A stretch of DNA of 64,000 bases. Origin: Enterococcus gallinarum NBRC 100675 (GTDB lineage: Bacteria; Bacillota; Bacilli; Lactobacillales; Enterococcaceae). The DNA lies in contig NZ_BCQE01000011.1 in NCBI RefSeq assembly GCF_001544275.1, positions 1 to 64,000 of the forward strand. Direction: 5' to 3'. How positions within the stretch are numbered: position 1 is the first letter of the stretch; each line of letters begins with the position of its first letter. This document shows, piece after piece, positions 37,270 through 45,408 of the stretch. Position numbers and translations under genes: made by a program. The notes under the pieces are model-generated. The model was given only the letters and a program-made list of their open reading frames with translations. It was not told where the DNA came from and did no database searches.

Positions 37270-39795
37270 TCACTCCTTATTTTCTTCTGTTAATAATCCC
37301 ACAACGTTCTCTTCTAGTTCCTCCTCGTCTTCCATCGGCGGACGTGTATCAAATGCTTGGAAAACATCTTCAAACCAATAATACACATAAAGAATTCCGG
37401 CATTTCCTTTAATATCCACAAACAAACACTGTCCATTTTCTAATGACATGATTTTCTGAATATTTTCTTCTGTCTCACTTACCCCACAAAAACGCAGTGC
37501 CTTTAATACTTCTTCACGATCATTCGAACGAAAAATAAATTTCAATCCAATATTGTTCTTTGTTTTTTCATCCCCTAAATCTGCGGTACTTTGTGTAGAG
37601 AAATCAATTCCGGCATTCATCGAACGTCCTGCACGAACCAGTTTATTTCCTAAAATTTTTCCTTGTGATACATTCAACCAAGCCCAGCTTTCATCTAGCC
37701 CAATCGCTTTATAAATTTTGCAATCTAGCTTAATAAAGTCTAATGCATACGTCGCTAAACACATCATAATGGCAATACTTAGAATTTCTGAAGAATTATA
37801 ATCTTCCGCCGCAGTTTCACTATCCGGTAATGTTAAGTCTTGAACCAATGCCACGTTACACTTTGCATCAAAACTCAGTCCTTTGTCATTTGTCCCATCG
37901 CCAAATAGTAACCCCGCAATCGATAATTCCTTAAAACTTTCTAAGTGTTTTGCGAGTTTTTGTGCCATTGGATCTGCTTGTATCTTTAATGCTTCAATCA
38001 CAAGCAATAATCCTTTTGGCCCCTCACTTTCTGACACCTCTTTTACTGCTTGGTGCAACAATGGAAACCGCTCTTCATCACGAATACTTACACCGGTTAT
38101 ATACGTCAAAATATCCAGCGCTAAACTTTCTTGATCTTTTTGTTTTTCCATGATTGAAAAAGGATCCAATAACCCAATGTTCTCTGCATCATTCGTAATA
38201 TTGACAATTTTTAGATATGGTGCAAAAAACGGCAAATCTCTTCCCCAATACAAACGCTCCGATTTTGGATCGATACAAAATGCCAATGCGCCAAATAATA
38301 CCGACCAAAACAATAATAAATTCTCTGTTAAGGACTTCCCACCACCAAGAGAACCGATCAGGGCTTTTGCCAATGCATTTGTCACCGAACCTTTGATCCC
38401 TTGTGCCGCTAACCATGGCTGAATAAAAACCGGTTTTTCCGTCTCGGCATTAAATCCAATCGGAATCCCGCAGCCATCACCTAATTGTTGTGTTGCACCA
38501 AAACCTAGGCTTGCCAGAAAATCAACACCAACAAATTGCCGATAATCTTCAATCGTTCGCTGCCCTGCTGGGAAACATTCATAATGCAAAAACAACTGAA
38601 TATTGCAAGGAACCTCTAAATACATGCCATAATCTTCATAAAATGCGCGAACATCACTGACGCGCTTAATCATTTCATCTTTGGTTTGTCCCGCAACACG
38701 CGTCACAAACGAAACCTGGTACATATCTTCACGCGTTATTTCTAGATCTTCTTCTAAATCATTCGCCATCTCATAAGCTTCACGAACCATATTCCCAGCA
38801 TCTCGACCAACAGAAGCGCCACTTTCATAAATATCATCCAAATCATTTTTCTTGTTTCGAACTTTTGATAAAGCCGAGCGATTATCCAATCGTTCAATAT
38901 CAATCGAAACATCCGTAGGAAAATCCACATCTGATTGAATGTAGTACAACACTTCTGATTGAAACGGAAACACTAAATCCCGTGTCATGCGAGAAAGCGC
39001 TAAATATGACACATACTCCGTATCCATTCCTTGCATCAATACCAAATGATTTTTTTCTTCTTGTTTTCCCGCACTCGATAGATTCAAAGTATCATAATGA
39101 TACAAATAGGTTTTCCCATCTTCTTGAAACGCATGAGAGACTGCCTCTACTTCTTCTAGTGATTGTTCTTTTTTTCCTTCTAAATGTTCGACTAAATACA
39201 CTACATCTTGTGGTGTTGTTTTTCGCAAACGAAAATATTTTCCAATTCGATTAAACAACAACTTTTCTAAGCGTAAATAGCGTTCGATTTTCTCATTTGC
39301 AATTGTTTCAAACCCGCCAAATAAACCAACATTCGAACGGTGAAAAAAGTCTTTCCAACCTAGACGAACTTCTTGTAAAAAGCTCTTGTCTTCTTTTTCT
39401 TCCCCTTCTAATACCAATTCAAAACCAACATAAAAACGAACATTGCGAACATATTGCCCATGCATTTCTTCTAAAATTTCTTGAACCCCATCTAAATGTT
39501 GGTATGCCAATTCTTTTAGCGCCCCTTTGGACCGGACTAACTTCTTAGATGCTTCAATCGATTTTTCGATCCGTTCTTCATCTGTACAAAAATAAGCCCG
39601 CATATGTGGCACACGACTTTGACGATACAAACGCATCAAATTTTGTTGAATTTGAAACGCTTGATCTTCTCCGACAAAACTATAAGAATAAGCAGGAAAT
39701 TCGTAATAGGCATAGACGCGATCGTCGATCGTAAAAATCAAGTTTTCTTCCAAATACTTAAACGGTACCTTCGGCACTACTTTCGGTAATTTCAT
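37270..39795 (-). CDS. VirB4-family conjugation ATPase (Tn916 Orf16-like)
   Basis: 841 residues. C-terminal RecA-like domain with Walker A GSLGGGKSLTEN (near residue 485) and a Walker B-like IGLDESWAWL (near 700). The N-terminal half is the VirB4 CagE-like region. Energises DNA translocation at the inner face of the membrane. Start ATG 39795 follows GGAGGG; it overlaps the tcpE-like gene by 38 nt. Confidence 0.92.
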   Translation of the reverse strand: MKLPKVVPKVPFKYLEENLIFTIDDRVYAYYEFPAYSYSFVGEDQAFQIQQNLMRLYRQSRVPHMRAYFCTDEERIEKSIEASKKLVRSKGALKELAYQHLDGVQEILEEMHGQYVRNVRFYVGFELVLEGEEKEDKSFLQEVRLGWKDFFHRSNVGLFGGFETIANEKIERYLRLEKLLFNRIGKYFRLRKTTPQDVVYLVEHLEGKKEQSLEEVEAVSHAFQEDGKTYLYHYDTLNLSSAGKQEEKNHLVLMQGMDTEYVSYLALSRMTRDLVFPFQSEVLYYIQSDVDFPTDVSIDIERLDNRSALSKVRNKKNDLDDIYESGASVGRDAGNMVREAYEMANDLEEDLEITREDMYQVSFVTRVAGQTKDEMIKRVSDVRAFYEDYGMYLEVPCNIQLFLHYECFPAGQRTIEDYRQFVGVDFLASLGFGATQQLGDGCGIPIGFNAETEKPVFIQPWLAAQGIKGSVTNALAKALIGSLGGGKSLTENLLLFWSVLFGALAFCIDPKSERLYWGRDLPFFAPYLKIVNITNDAENIGLLDPFSIMEKQKDQESLALDILTYITGVSIRDEERFPLLHQAVKEVSESEGPKGLLLVIEALKIQADPMAQKLAKHLESFKELSIAGLLFGDGTNDKGLSFDAKCNVALVQDLTLPDSETAAEDYNSSEILSIAIMMCLATYALDFIKLDCKIYKAIGLDESWAWLNVSQGKILGNKLVRAGRSMNAGIDFSTQSTADLGDEKTKNNIGLKFIFRSNDREEVLKALRFCGVSETEENIQKIMSLENGQCLFVDIKGNAGILYVYYWFEDVFQAFDTRPPMEDEEELEENVVGLLTEENKE

Positions 39796-40177
39796 TCTTC
39801 ATCCCTCCATAACGAACCACACACGTGATTTTTTCATTGATCGCCTTTTTCTCAGGTGCTTTGGCAAATTGTCCATGAAATGAATGTTTTGGACGGAAAC
39901 AAAATAATAAGAAAGAAGCCAAATAATTATATGGCTTCCTTCCTTGAAATTGTTTCCGCGTCATCAAAAAAGCAAATAACCATGGACAAAACACTTGACG
40001 AGTAATCGTATGTTCCATCATAAAAGGCGGAATACGAAAAAGACCTAACCCAAAACCAATCACAAACCAAATCCCGAACGTTTGTGTTACCGGTCGGGGA
40101 AGTGCCACGCCTTCCCAAAGCTTATAGAACACACGTTCCACGTTCCAAATCTTCGTCCAGTTGCGTATTCTTTCCAT
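39758..40177 (-). CDS. TcpE-family membrane protein (Tn916 Orf17-like)
   Basis: 139 residues. Two adjacent membrane segments (about 33-50 and 58-75) after an amphipathic start (RNWTKIWNVERVFYKLWEGV), with RKQFQGRKPYNYLASFL following: the TcpE/Orf17 pattern. Part of the transfer channel. Confidence 0.85.
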   Translation of the reverse strand: MERIRNWTKIWNVERVFYKLWEGVALPRPVTQTFGIWFVIGFGLGLFRIPPFMMEHTITRQVFCPWLFAFLMTRKQFQGRKPYNYLASFLLFCFRPKHSFHGQFAKAPEKKAINEKITCVVRYGGMKNEITESSAEGTV

Positions 40178-40180
40178 TTC

Positions 40181-40399
40181 TTACCGCCCCCAGGATTTCA
40201 TTCGTTCCAAAATCCAGTTGAATACGCCAGACGTATCTCCAACTAACCAAACCGCTACTGCCAGCACAAGAATTAATGGAATGGCTTTGCTTGCTTTCCT
40301 TTCAAAAGCAATATAAGCCGCACCACCAAGCATTGCTAACATGATCAAATACTTAAAATCCCCGACAAAATCTGTAAATACATTCTGAAAAAAGTTCAT
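40181..40399 (-). CDS. TcpD-like small membrane protein
   Basis: 72 residues, two membrane helices (18-32 and 38-55). It lies directly upstream of the tcpE-like gene, with AGGAGGG before the ATG. Matches the small TcpD proteins at this position in Gram-positive conjugation modules. Confidence 0.75.
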   Translation of the reverse strand: MNFFQNVFTDFVGDFKYLIMLAMLGGAAYIAFERKASKAIPLILVLAVAVWLVGDTSGVFNWILERMKSWGR

Positions 40400-40411
40400 T
40401 ATTTTTCCCTC

Positions 40412-40543
40412 CTATGAAAGTACTCGTTCTACTGGTTGACAAAACACTACTTGCGTCGGACGAGACATTGAGAATTTGATCCGATATTCCTCGTCATGCA
40501 AGCTAACAATACAATCCCCAGAATCATTTTCTAAAAAATACAT
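40412..40543 (-). CDS. Small hypothetical protein (43 residues)
   Basis: Reads MYFLENDSGDCIVSLHDEEY then a basic/hydrophobic end (...VERVLS). Its stop abuts the ribosome-binding site of the TcpD-like gene. No good ribosome-binding site of its own, so it may be coupled to the preceding 41-residue gene, which ends 12 nt earlier. Confidence 0.4.
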   Translation of the reverse strand: MYFLENDSGDCIVSLHDEEYRIKFSMSRPTQVVFCQPVERVLS

Positions 40544-40555
40544 AAATGCATTCGC

Positions 40556-40681
40556 TTAACAACCAAACTTCTTACAAATTGCTCGTTTTTGCGCTTGTTG
40601 AGTAAAAAAACTTCCGCCTTCATAACGAAACCCTAAATAAAACCCAATCATCATACCTAGTAACAAATGAAACAATGCCAT
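40556..40681 (-). CDS. Small membrane protein (41 residues)
   Basis: One membrane segment (MALFHLLLGMMIGFYLGFRY) and a basic tail with two Cys. A strong AAGGAGGT lies right before the ATG. Conserved position in the transfer operon suggests a minor channel component; function unknown. Confidence 0.55.
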   Translation of the reverse strand: MALFHLLLGMMIGFYLGFRYEGGSFFTQQAQKRAICKKFGC

Positions 40682-40690
40682 ACCTCCTTT

Positions 40691-40982
40691 TCATTTCCCT
40701 TTCTTTTCTTGTAACTGCCTCACTTGTTTTTCTACTTTGCGATACATGACTTGAACTGGAACATGAACCATCATCATTCGATAATTGAAGGTTTCTCCCG
40801 TCTTTTTGTCATAACGCATCGAATACACATCATAGAAAAACTTTCCTCTTTTCGGTTCATAATTGCCTTCAATGACCCATGAAACGTTAGGGAGGCAGTT
40901 CCAATACATACAACTGATAATGTCCCGTTGACAACGGATAAAAGCCTAACGCTTTTAGTCGATCCGCTACCGTTATAAACAT
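40691..40982 (-). pseudogene. Small transfer-operon gene with apparent frameshift
   Basis: ATG 40982 stands 8 nt after AGGAGG and reads MFITVADRLKALGFYPLSTG, then stops after 31 codons. A second frame picks up at 40909 without a ribosome-binding site (MYWNCLPNVSWVIEGNY...) and runs to 40691, ending in a basic coiled-coil tail. Together they look like one ~97-residue protein broken by a one-base shift near 40905-40915. Could also be programmed frameshifting or a sequencing error. Confidence 0.5.
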
Positions 40983-41024
40983 GTTCGAAATCCTCCTTAT
41001 ACAAATAAAAGAAGCCTATAATCC

Positions 41025-41267
41025 TTAGATTACAGACTTCTTATTTCTCGCTTCTTCAACCGGAACATGTATTTTTCGAATATAATAATCAATCACTTCT
41101 TTGTCTGGTAAACGATAATACCAACAATCCTCATCTGAACAATCACAAATATACCCACGTTCAAATAGCTCATTTTCGAATGTGCTACGATAACGAGAGA
41201 TCACATTCAGATTATACTCAATTCTTCCGTAACAATTTCGTTCACCTAATACATAATAGTCTATCAT
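41025..41267 (-). CDS. Hypothetical protein
   Basis: 80 residues, soluble, rich in Tyr and Cys (CDCSDEDCWYYRLPDKEV in the middle, possibly metal-binding). Its ATG overlaps the TGA of the 51-residue gene upstream (ATGA), showing translational coupling. Not recognised. Confidence 0.6.
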   Translation of the reverse strand: MIDYYVLGERNCYGRIEYNLNVISRYRSTFENELFERGYICDCSDEDCWYYRLPDKEVIDYYIRKIHVPVEEARNKKSVI

Positions 41268-41419
41268 CCCTCACCCCTTTCCTTTTGTTCTTTTTTCCAT
41301 TTCTCAAAAACCTCTCTATTCAAAGTTTTTGCCAAAGAATAGGTTTCAAATCTTTTGAACAATCTTTTCTCAAATTCATTTTTCGGTTTAGGGTTATATC
41401 TCAGCTGCTTTTTATTCAT
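41264..41419 (-). CDS. Small basic hypothetical protein (51 residues)
   Basis: Begins MNKKQLRYNPKPKNEFEKRL and ends in a Lys/Glu-rich helix. AAAGGCGG lies 8 nt before the ATG and its stop overlaps the next gene's start. Strongly positively charged, so perhaps nucleic-acid-binding. Confidence 0.55.
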   Translation of the reverse strand: MNKKQLRYNPKPKNEFEKRLFKRFETYSLAKTLNREVFEKWKKEQKERGEG

Positions 41420-41438
41420 TAAACCAACCGCCTTTACT

Positions 41439-41468
41439 TTTTGATAAGTTATCTATAATTTATCAAAA
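41439..41468. promoter_or_regulatory. Inverted repeat upstream of the small-gene cluster
   Basis: TTTTGATAAGTT and AATTTATCAAAA (11 of 12 paired) around a 6-nt centre, 20 nt before the start at 41419, in a 274-nt non-coding gap. Likely operator or promoter region of the downstream transfer genes. Confidence 0.45.
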
Positions 41469-41693
41469 TAACATTCGTCATAAAAGCTGTTTACTATTCA
41501 ATCTCTAACTTACAAATAAAAATATCATTTTATTAGACATTTTTAGCCGATATTTCCAACAAATTCCATCCACATACTCGCAAAGATAGCTAGCTAACAT
41601 AAATAACTCTCTAATAATTGTCGATTACAAGCGACACTATCTACTATCCATTCAATCATGCCATGCTCGTAGCACTATTCTAGAATATAACAT

Positions 41694-41984
41694 TCAAGTT
41701 GTGGCTCCTTTTTCTACATTTTTATTTTCCCTCTTTTCTTCCACTCGCTCAAAATTAAATGTGCCTTTTATTTGTCGATAGCATGCCCCGCAATGGTTGC
41801 ATTCCCAAACAAACGTCTCTTGAAAATGCGGAGCTCCGCAAGGCAATCGTTTAAAATGCACGATATGTTTTGCCAACTCACCACAATCACATGCCACATA
41901 CGTCGGCGGCCAACTCGCATAATAAAGTGTTTCAAACGGCACATGATAGCTATTATAACAGCGACGATTAGTTACTATAGACAT
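41694..41984 (-). CDS. Cys-rich zinc-ribbon-like protein
   Basis: 96 residues from ATG 41984 (GAGGAG upstream); the open frame to 42029 is mostly the translated ribosome-binding region. Two cysteine pairs, ACDCGELAKH and ECNHCGACYRQ, about 38 residues apart suggest a zinc-binding ribbon. Unknown function. Confidence 0.55.
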   Translation of the reverse strand: MSIVTNRRCYNSYHVPFETLYYASWPPTYVACDCGELAKHIVHFKRLPCGAPHFQETFVWECNHCGACYRQIKGTFNFERVEEKRENKNVEKGATT

Positions 41985-42029
41985 ATTTTTTTCACTCCTC
42001 TTTTTCCCCTTATCGTTTCGCATGTTCAT

Positions 42030-42592
42030 TCACCTTATGACTCCTCAATTTTCTCTAACAACGCTTGTTTTATGATTCAGTCGCCTAAGCGCCTGAATTT
42101 GAGTGACTTCCCCACCATGAACTGAATCAAGAGATTCTGTTGTCAAAGAAACGAAACCTCAGAAGTCTTTCTAATTCATGCATCAGTCATTTGGCTAGGA
42201 TAACCTAAACCACAACCTGCCTGCTTCCAAGGGTAAATAGTATCAGCGTCAAAATTTTTCTTAAAATTTTGAACCAAAAATGTAAAAAATAGAAACCCAC
42301 GATTTTTTTCATTTTCTCGCTGCCCCTTTCCAGCAGTCAGAACATGGTTTCAAGCCGGTTATGCCAAACGACCGACGCACGAAAAGAAAAACTATTCTGA
42401 ATTTTCACTTTTGTTCTTTGACAACAGAATCCTTTTTTCTTGATCTCTCAGCTAACTATGAAAGTCACTCAAATCATGGCCTTAGGGGCTTTGCCCCTAA
42501 CACCCCAGCCAACTCACTCCACCGAAAAGGTTGGAGGGGGAGGCGCAACTCTCAAAGAAAACAAAAAATTTTTAATTTTAGGAGGAATAATC
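42030..42592. promoter_or_regulatory. Divergent control region with a large inverted duplication
   Basis: 563 nt between the minus-strand gene (start 41984) and the plus-strand cassette (start 42593). ATTTGAGTGACTT (about 42098-42110) and GATTCTGTTGTCAAAGAA (about 42132-42149) recur in inverted order at about 42463-42475 and 42413-42430, with weaker similarity in between. Each copy therefore faces one of the two divergent units. A TTTGACA box sits in each. Further items: TCAAAATTTT/AAAATTTTGA (about 42249-42272) and hairpin TTAGGGGC-TTT-GCCCCTAA (about 42482-42500). Confidence 0.6.
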
Positions 42593-42940
42593 ATGACCAC
42601 ACAAACAAAAAACACCCCTTATCAAGTTGGAGACATCTTTTATAGCTCATGGGGCTATGAACAGACGAATGTTACCTTTTGGCAGATCGTGAAATTAACG
42701 GAAAAAACGGCTTGGTTCAGACCTGTTAAGAAACAAACGATAGACATTCATACCTCAATGAGTGGGACTACTGCTCCGATACAAAATGAATTTATTGATT
42801 ACCCGCTCGCAAAAACAAAAGACAGTATCGTTAGAAAACGAATCAACCCGAATCATCCAAATGAACTCTATGGCAATCGTAGTTGGGATACCTTTTACCG
42901 TTATGATGGGAAACCTGTTTATGAAAGTAGTTACTACTAA
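42593..42940 (+). CDS. Hypothetical protein, first gene of the plus-strand cassette
   Basis: 115 residues from ATG 42593, GGAGG 7 nt upstream. Soluble, aromatic-rich (YQVGDIFYSSWGYEQTNVTF, WDTFYRYDGKPVYESSYY). The frame is open back to 42440, but that part is leader sequence. Proteins of this look occur on Gram-positive plasmids and ICEs without known function; a host-takeover role is possible but unsupported. Confidence 0.6.
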   Translation: MTTQTKNTPYQVGDIFYSSWGYEQTNVTFWQIVKLTEKTAWFRPVKKQTIDIHTSMSGTTAPIQNEFIDYPLAKTKDSIVRKRINPNHPNELYGNRSWDTFYRYDGKPVYESSYY

Positions 42941-42997
42941 GAGGGATTTTTCCCTCTTAGTTCAAAACAAAAATAAAAAAACAAAGGAGTAATTGCA

Positions 42998-43288
42998 ATG
43001 ACAAACACAAATTCCATTCCTATTGTGGATTGTTACGACCGGAATACCAATGACTATTTAGGCTCGTTTGAACAAACAGATGAAAACATCATCAATTATA
43101 TTGCTGGACAAAGTCCTTTTCAATCGATTTATTTAGTAGAACAGCGAACAGATACACTCATTTTAACCACCATCGGGAACTTTTTAGATCAAGTCCCTAA
43201 TCAACAATGGCTACAACAAATCTTACCGCTACTTATTGCAAAACAAACAGGAGAAATTCCAATTGAATCAGTTCCCATATTTTCTTAA
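42998..43288 (+). CDS. Hypothetical protein, second gene of the cassette
   Basis: 96 residues, acidic, no membrane segment (IVDCYDRNTNDYLGSFEQTD near the start). AAAGGAG precedes the ATG. It follows the first cassette gene by 57 nt. Confidence 0.55.
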   Translation: MTNTNSIPIVDCYDRNTNDYLGSFEQTDENIINYIAGQSPFQSIYLVEQRTDTLILTTIGNFLDQVPNQQWLQQILPLLIAKQTGEIPIESVPIFS

Positions 43289-43349
43289 ATCATTCACTAT
43301 TACGTACTCAAGGGAAAACTTCTTCCCTTGAGAGAAAGGAGAACACTTT

Positions 43350-43895
43350 ATGTTTACAGATCTTACCCCGTTTGGGGAACCTATTCAAAAAGACGAATTT
43401 GTGCAACACTACATGGAATTATTCGAAGGAGCAATTAAAAAAATGTATGCCATTGATACTTTCTATACAAAAGAGCGTCAATACCTAAAAGCAGAACAAC
43501 AAAAAATCACTTTGCTTTATGAACAATTTGAAGCAACTTACCAAAGAGAACCAGACTATCGCTATCTTTCCCAATGTTTAACACAAAACATTCTTAAAAA
43601 AGAACATCTTTTTGCGACACATGAAAAAAACCTTATGTCTGCCGAACACTTTGCGACTATCTACACCGATCAACTAAAACAGCAACAAATTTGTACATTC
43701 GAACAATTCAGGCATGATACTTTTTATATTCTAGAACGGGAACACTATCGCGCGATCACACGTTACAACGAACAAAATCAAGCCATTGAAGGTTATCCCG
43801 AATTACAAATTCAAAATAATCGTTTCATGCAACAACAATTACTCAAACAGCTGACTAATGAATTCCATGAACAATATCAAGCCTATCAAAGATAA
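43350..43895 (+). CDS. Hypothetical helical protein, third gene of the cassette
   Basis: 181 residues, almost entirely helical, with many Gln, Tyr and Glu; likely coiled coil (residues 20-180). GAAAGGAG precedes the ATG. No motif recognised. Confidence 0.6.
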   Translation: MFTDLTPFGEPIQKDEFVQHYMELFEGAIKKMYAIDTFYTKERQYLKAEQQKITLLYEQFEATYQREPDYRYLSQCLTQNILKKEHLFATHEKNLMSAEHFATIYTDQLKQQQICTFEQFRHDTFYILEREHYRAITRYNEQNQAIEGYPELQIQNNRFMQQQLLKQLTNEFHEQYQAYQR

Positions 43896-44018
43896 ACCAC
43901 TTTTTTTCAACGATAGGCTTGATCATCCTAGACAATCTTTCCCATACAATAAACTTTCTAAAGATATCCCCATCATTCCTGATAAAATCATAGATATCTC
44001 AATTGACGGAATTTCTTT

Positions 44019-44222
44019 TCATCCGAAATCAAACCTTACTTGAAACCAATGGATAATTACTTGTAATTGATCTACTACAAAATCCAATACATTCACAATC
44101 AATTCACTTGGTTTTGACATTCCACTACCTGATAAAACAACCGTAGATAACACAAACACAATGCCTAAAATCACTAATATTCGCAAAACACTCCAGCCTA
44201 CTTCTAATAAAAAACGAATCAT
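44019..44222 (-). CDS. Small membrane protein
   Basis: 67 residues from ATG 44222 (AAGGAG upstream); a longer frame starts inside the neighbouring 30-residue gene. One or two membrane helices (IRFLLEVGWSVLRILVILGI). Part of the transfer operon. Confidence 0.55.
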   Translation of the reverse strand: MIRFLLEVGWSVLRILVILGIVFVLSTVVLSGSGMSKPSELIVNVLDFVVDQLQVIIHWFQVRFDFG

Positions 44223-44239
44223 TCTCTCACTCTCCTTCC

Positions 44240-44332
44240 CTACAGCGTCAACAACCACAAAATAAAAAGAATACATACAAGCATTCCTAAAAAAAATTCA
44301 ATGATATACCAAAGAACACGAAAAAAGAGCAT
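44240..44332 (-). CDS. Very small membrane protein (30 residues)
   Basis: MLFFRVLWYIIEFFLGMLVC plus ten more hydrophobic residues. AAGGGAG stands 7 nt before the ATG. It is located between two transfer-operon genes with 15- and 17-nt gaps. Confidence 0.5.
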   Translation of the reverse strand: MLFFRVLWYIIEFFLGMLVCILFILWLLTL

Positions 44333-44347
44333 TTTTTTCACTCCCTT

Positions 44348-44965
44348 TTATCTTCCCTCTTTTACTTCCACTTTGAATGCATTGTCTTTTCCTTGTTCAA
44401 CAGTAAATACACGATTATCGTTCGTTAATCCTTTCGCTGTTGTTTGTTTTACTTCCAATCGATAAAACGATACTTTATTTTCCTTTAACGCTTGAATCAT
44501 CTGACTGTAAACAATTCCCGTTATTTTTTGATACTGTAGCTGTTTGACTTGGCCATCTACAAATGTTCCTCTCAAATAGGCTTGATCCTGACCGTCAATA
44601 CTGGTATGCACATCAAATTGAATCTCACCCGATGCATTTACTCGTTGAATTATTACATCAGCCAACAAATCTCCTGACACATTTTCTTTCAATACAAAAT
44701 TTTTATCAATTAATGCTTGTTCAATTTGATCTTGATAGGCACATACTTGGTTGTAAGCCACAAAACAAGTACGTCCTACAAAAACAATGTAACCTATCGT
44801 AATGAATCCACTTACTACTAACCAACGTACAATTTTCTCTTCTCCTGCCATCCAACCACTAAAACATCCAAAAAAACAAGAAAGAGGAATCAAAAATACA
44901 ATCAAATAAAGAAAAAACATCCAAAAACCAGTATTTATCAATCCTCTTACGACAATATCAAACAA
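44348..44965 (-). CDS. Conjugation-module membrane protein
   Basis: 205 residues. Two membrane segments (10-32 and 45-65), then a soluble extracytoplasmic domain (75-205) of mixed alpha/beta type. Not recognised; its 5' end overlaps the HepT-like gene by 19 nt. Confidence 0.6.
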   Translation of the reverse strand: MFDIVVRGLINTGFWMFFLYLIVFLIPLSCFFGCFSGWMAGEEKIVRWLVVSGFITIGYIVFVGRTCFVAYNQVCAYQDQIEQALIDKNFVLKENVSGDLLADVIIQRVNASGEIQFDVHTSIDGQDQAYLRGTFVDGQVKQLQYQKITGIVYSQMIQALKENKVSFYRLEVKQTTAKGLTNDNRVFTVEQGKDNAFKVEVKEGR

Positions 44966-45408
44966 CCTTCCCCCTCCTCCTTTAATTTCTTTTCTAATAT
45001 TCTTTGTAAATCAGGTATATCTTGATGGATAAATCGCCAAACATCCAATTTTCGATAACCACGTCTGTTTACTCGGTGAACCAAATAATGCCTCATTTTT
45101 ACAAATTTTAACCAATCGCATTCCGTAAACGAATAACGAAAAAAATCACTTAAACGCAATCCTAAAATCTCACCAATTTCTATACAAGACATTTGAATCG
45201 ATCGCCGATAATCGCTATCCTCTTGAAAAACAAGCGGATTATCACCAAAACGTTGGATTGTTTGTTGGATCTCTTGACAACACCGAATCACTTCTTCTAC
45301 ATAATGTTTATCTTGTCCTCCAATTGTTTTCCTCCCTTTTTTCTTATAACAAATAATCGATCGCTTGTGGATTTTCTTGAATGTATTCACAAACCGACCG
45401 CACCTCAT
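44947..45408 (-). CDS. HepT-like (DUF86) protein
   Basis: The recognisable domain begins at QDKHYVEEVI and has the DUF86/HepT pattern: IEIGEILGLRLS, then WLKFVKMRHYLVHRVN containing the R-x4-H motif of HepT ribonuclease toxins, then DVWRFIHQDIPDLQRIL. The ORF starts at ATG 45408, 65 nt inside the relaxase gene. The domain would fit a start near 45324, where GGGAGG is followed by ATT rather than ATG, GTG or TTG. No MntA-type nucleotidyltransferase antitoxin gene is adjacent. Family assignment is firm, toxin activity is not. Confidence 0.7.
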   Translation of the reverse strand: MRCGRFVNTFKKIHKRSIICYKKKGRKTIGGQDKHYVEEVIRCCQEIQQTIQRFGDNPLVFQEDSDYRRSIQMSCIEIGEILGLRLSDFFRYSFTECDWLKFVKMRHYLVHRVNRRGYRKLDVWRFIHQDIPDLQRILEKKLKEEGEGCLILS

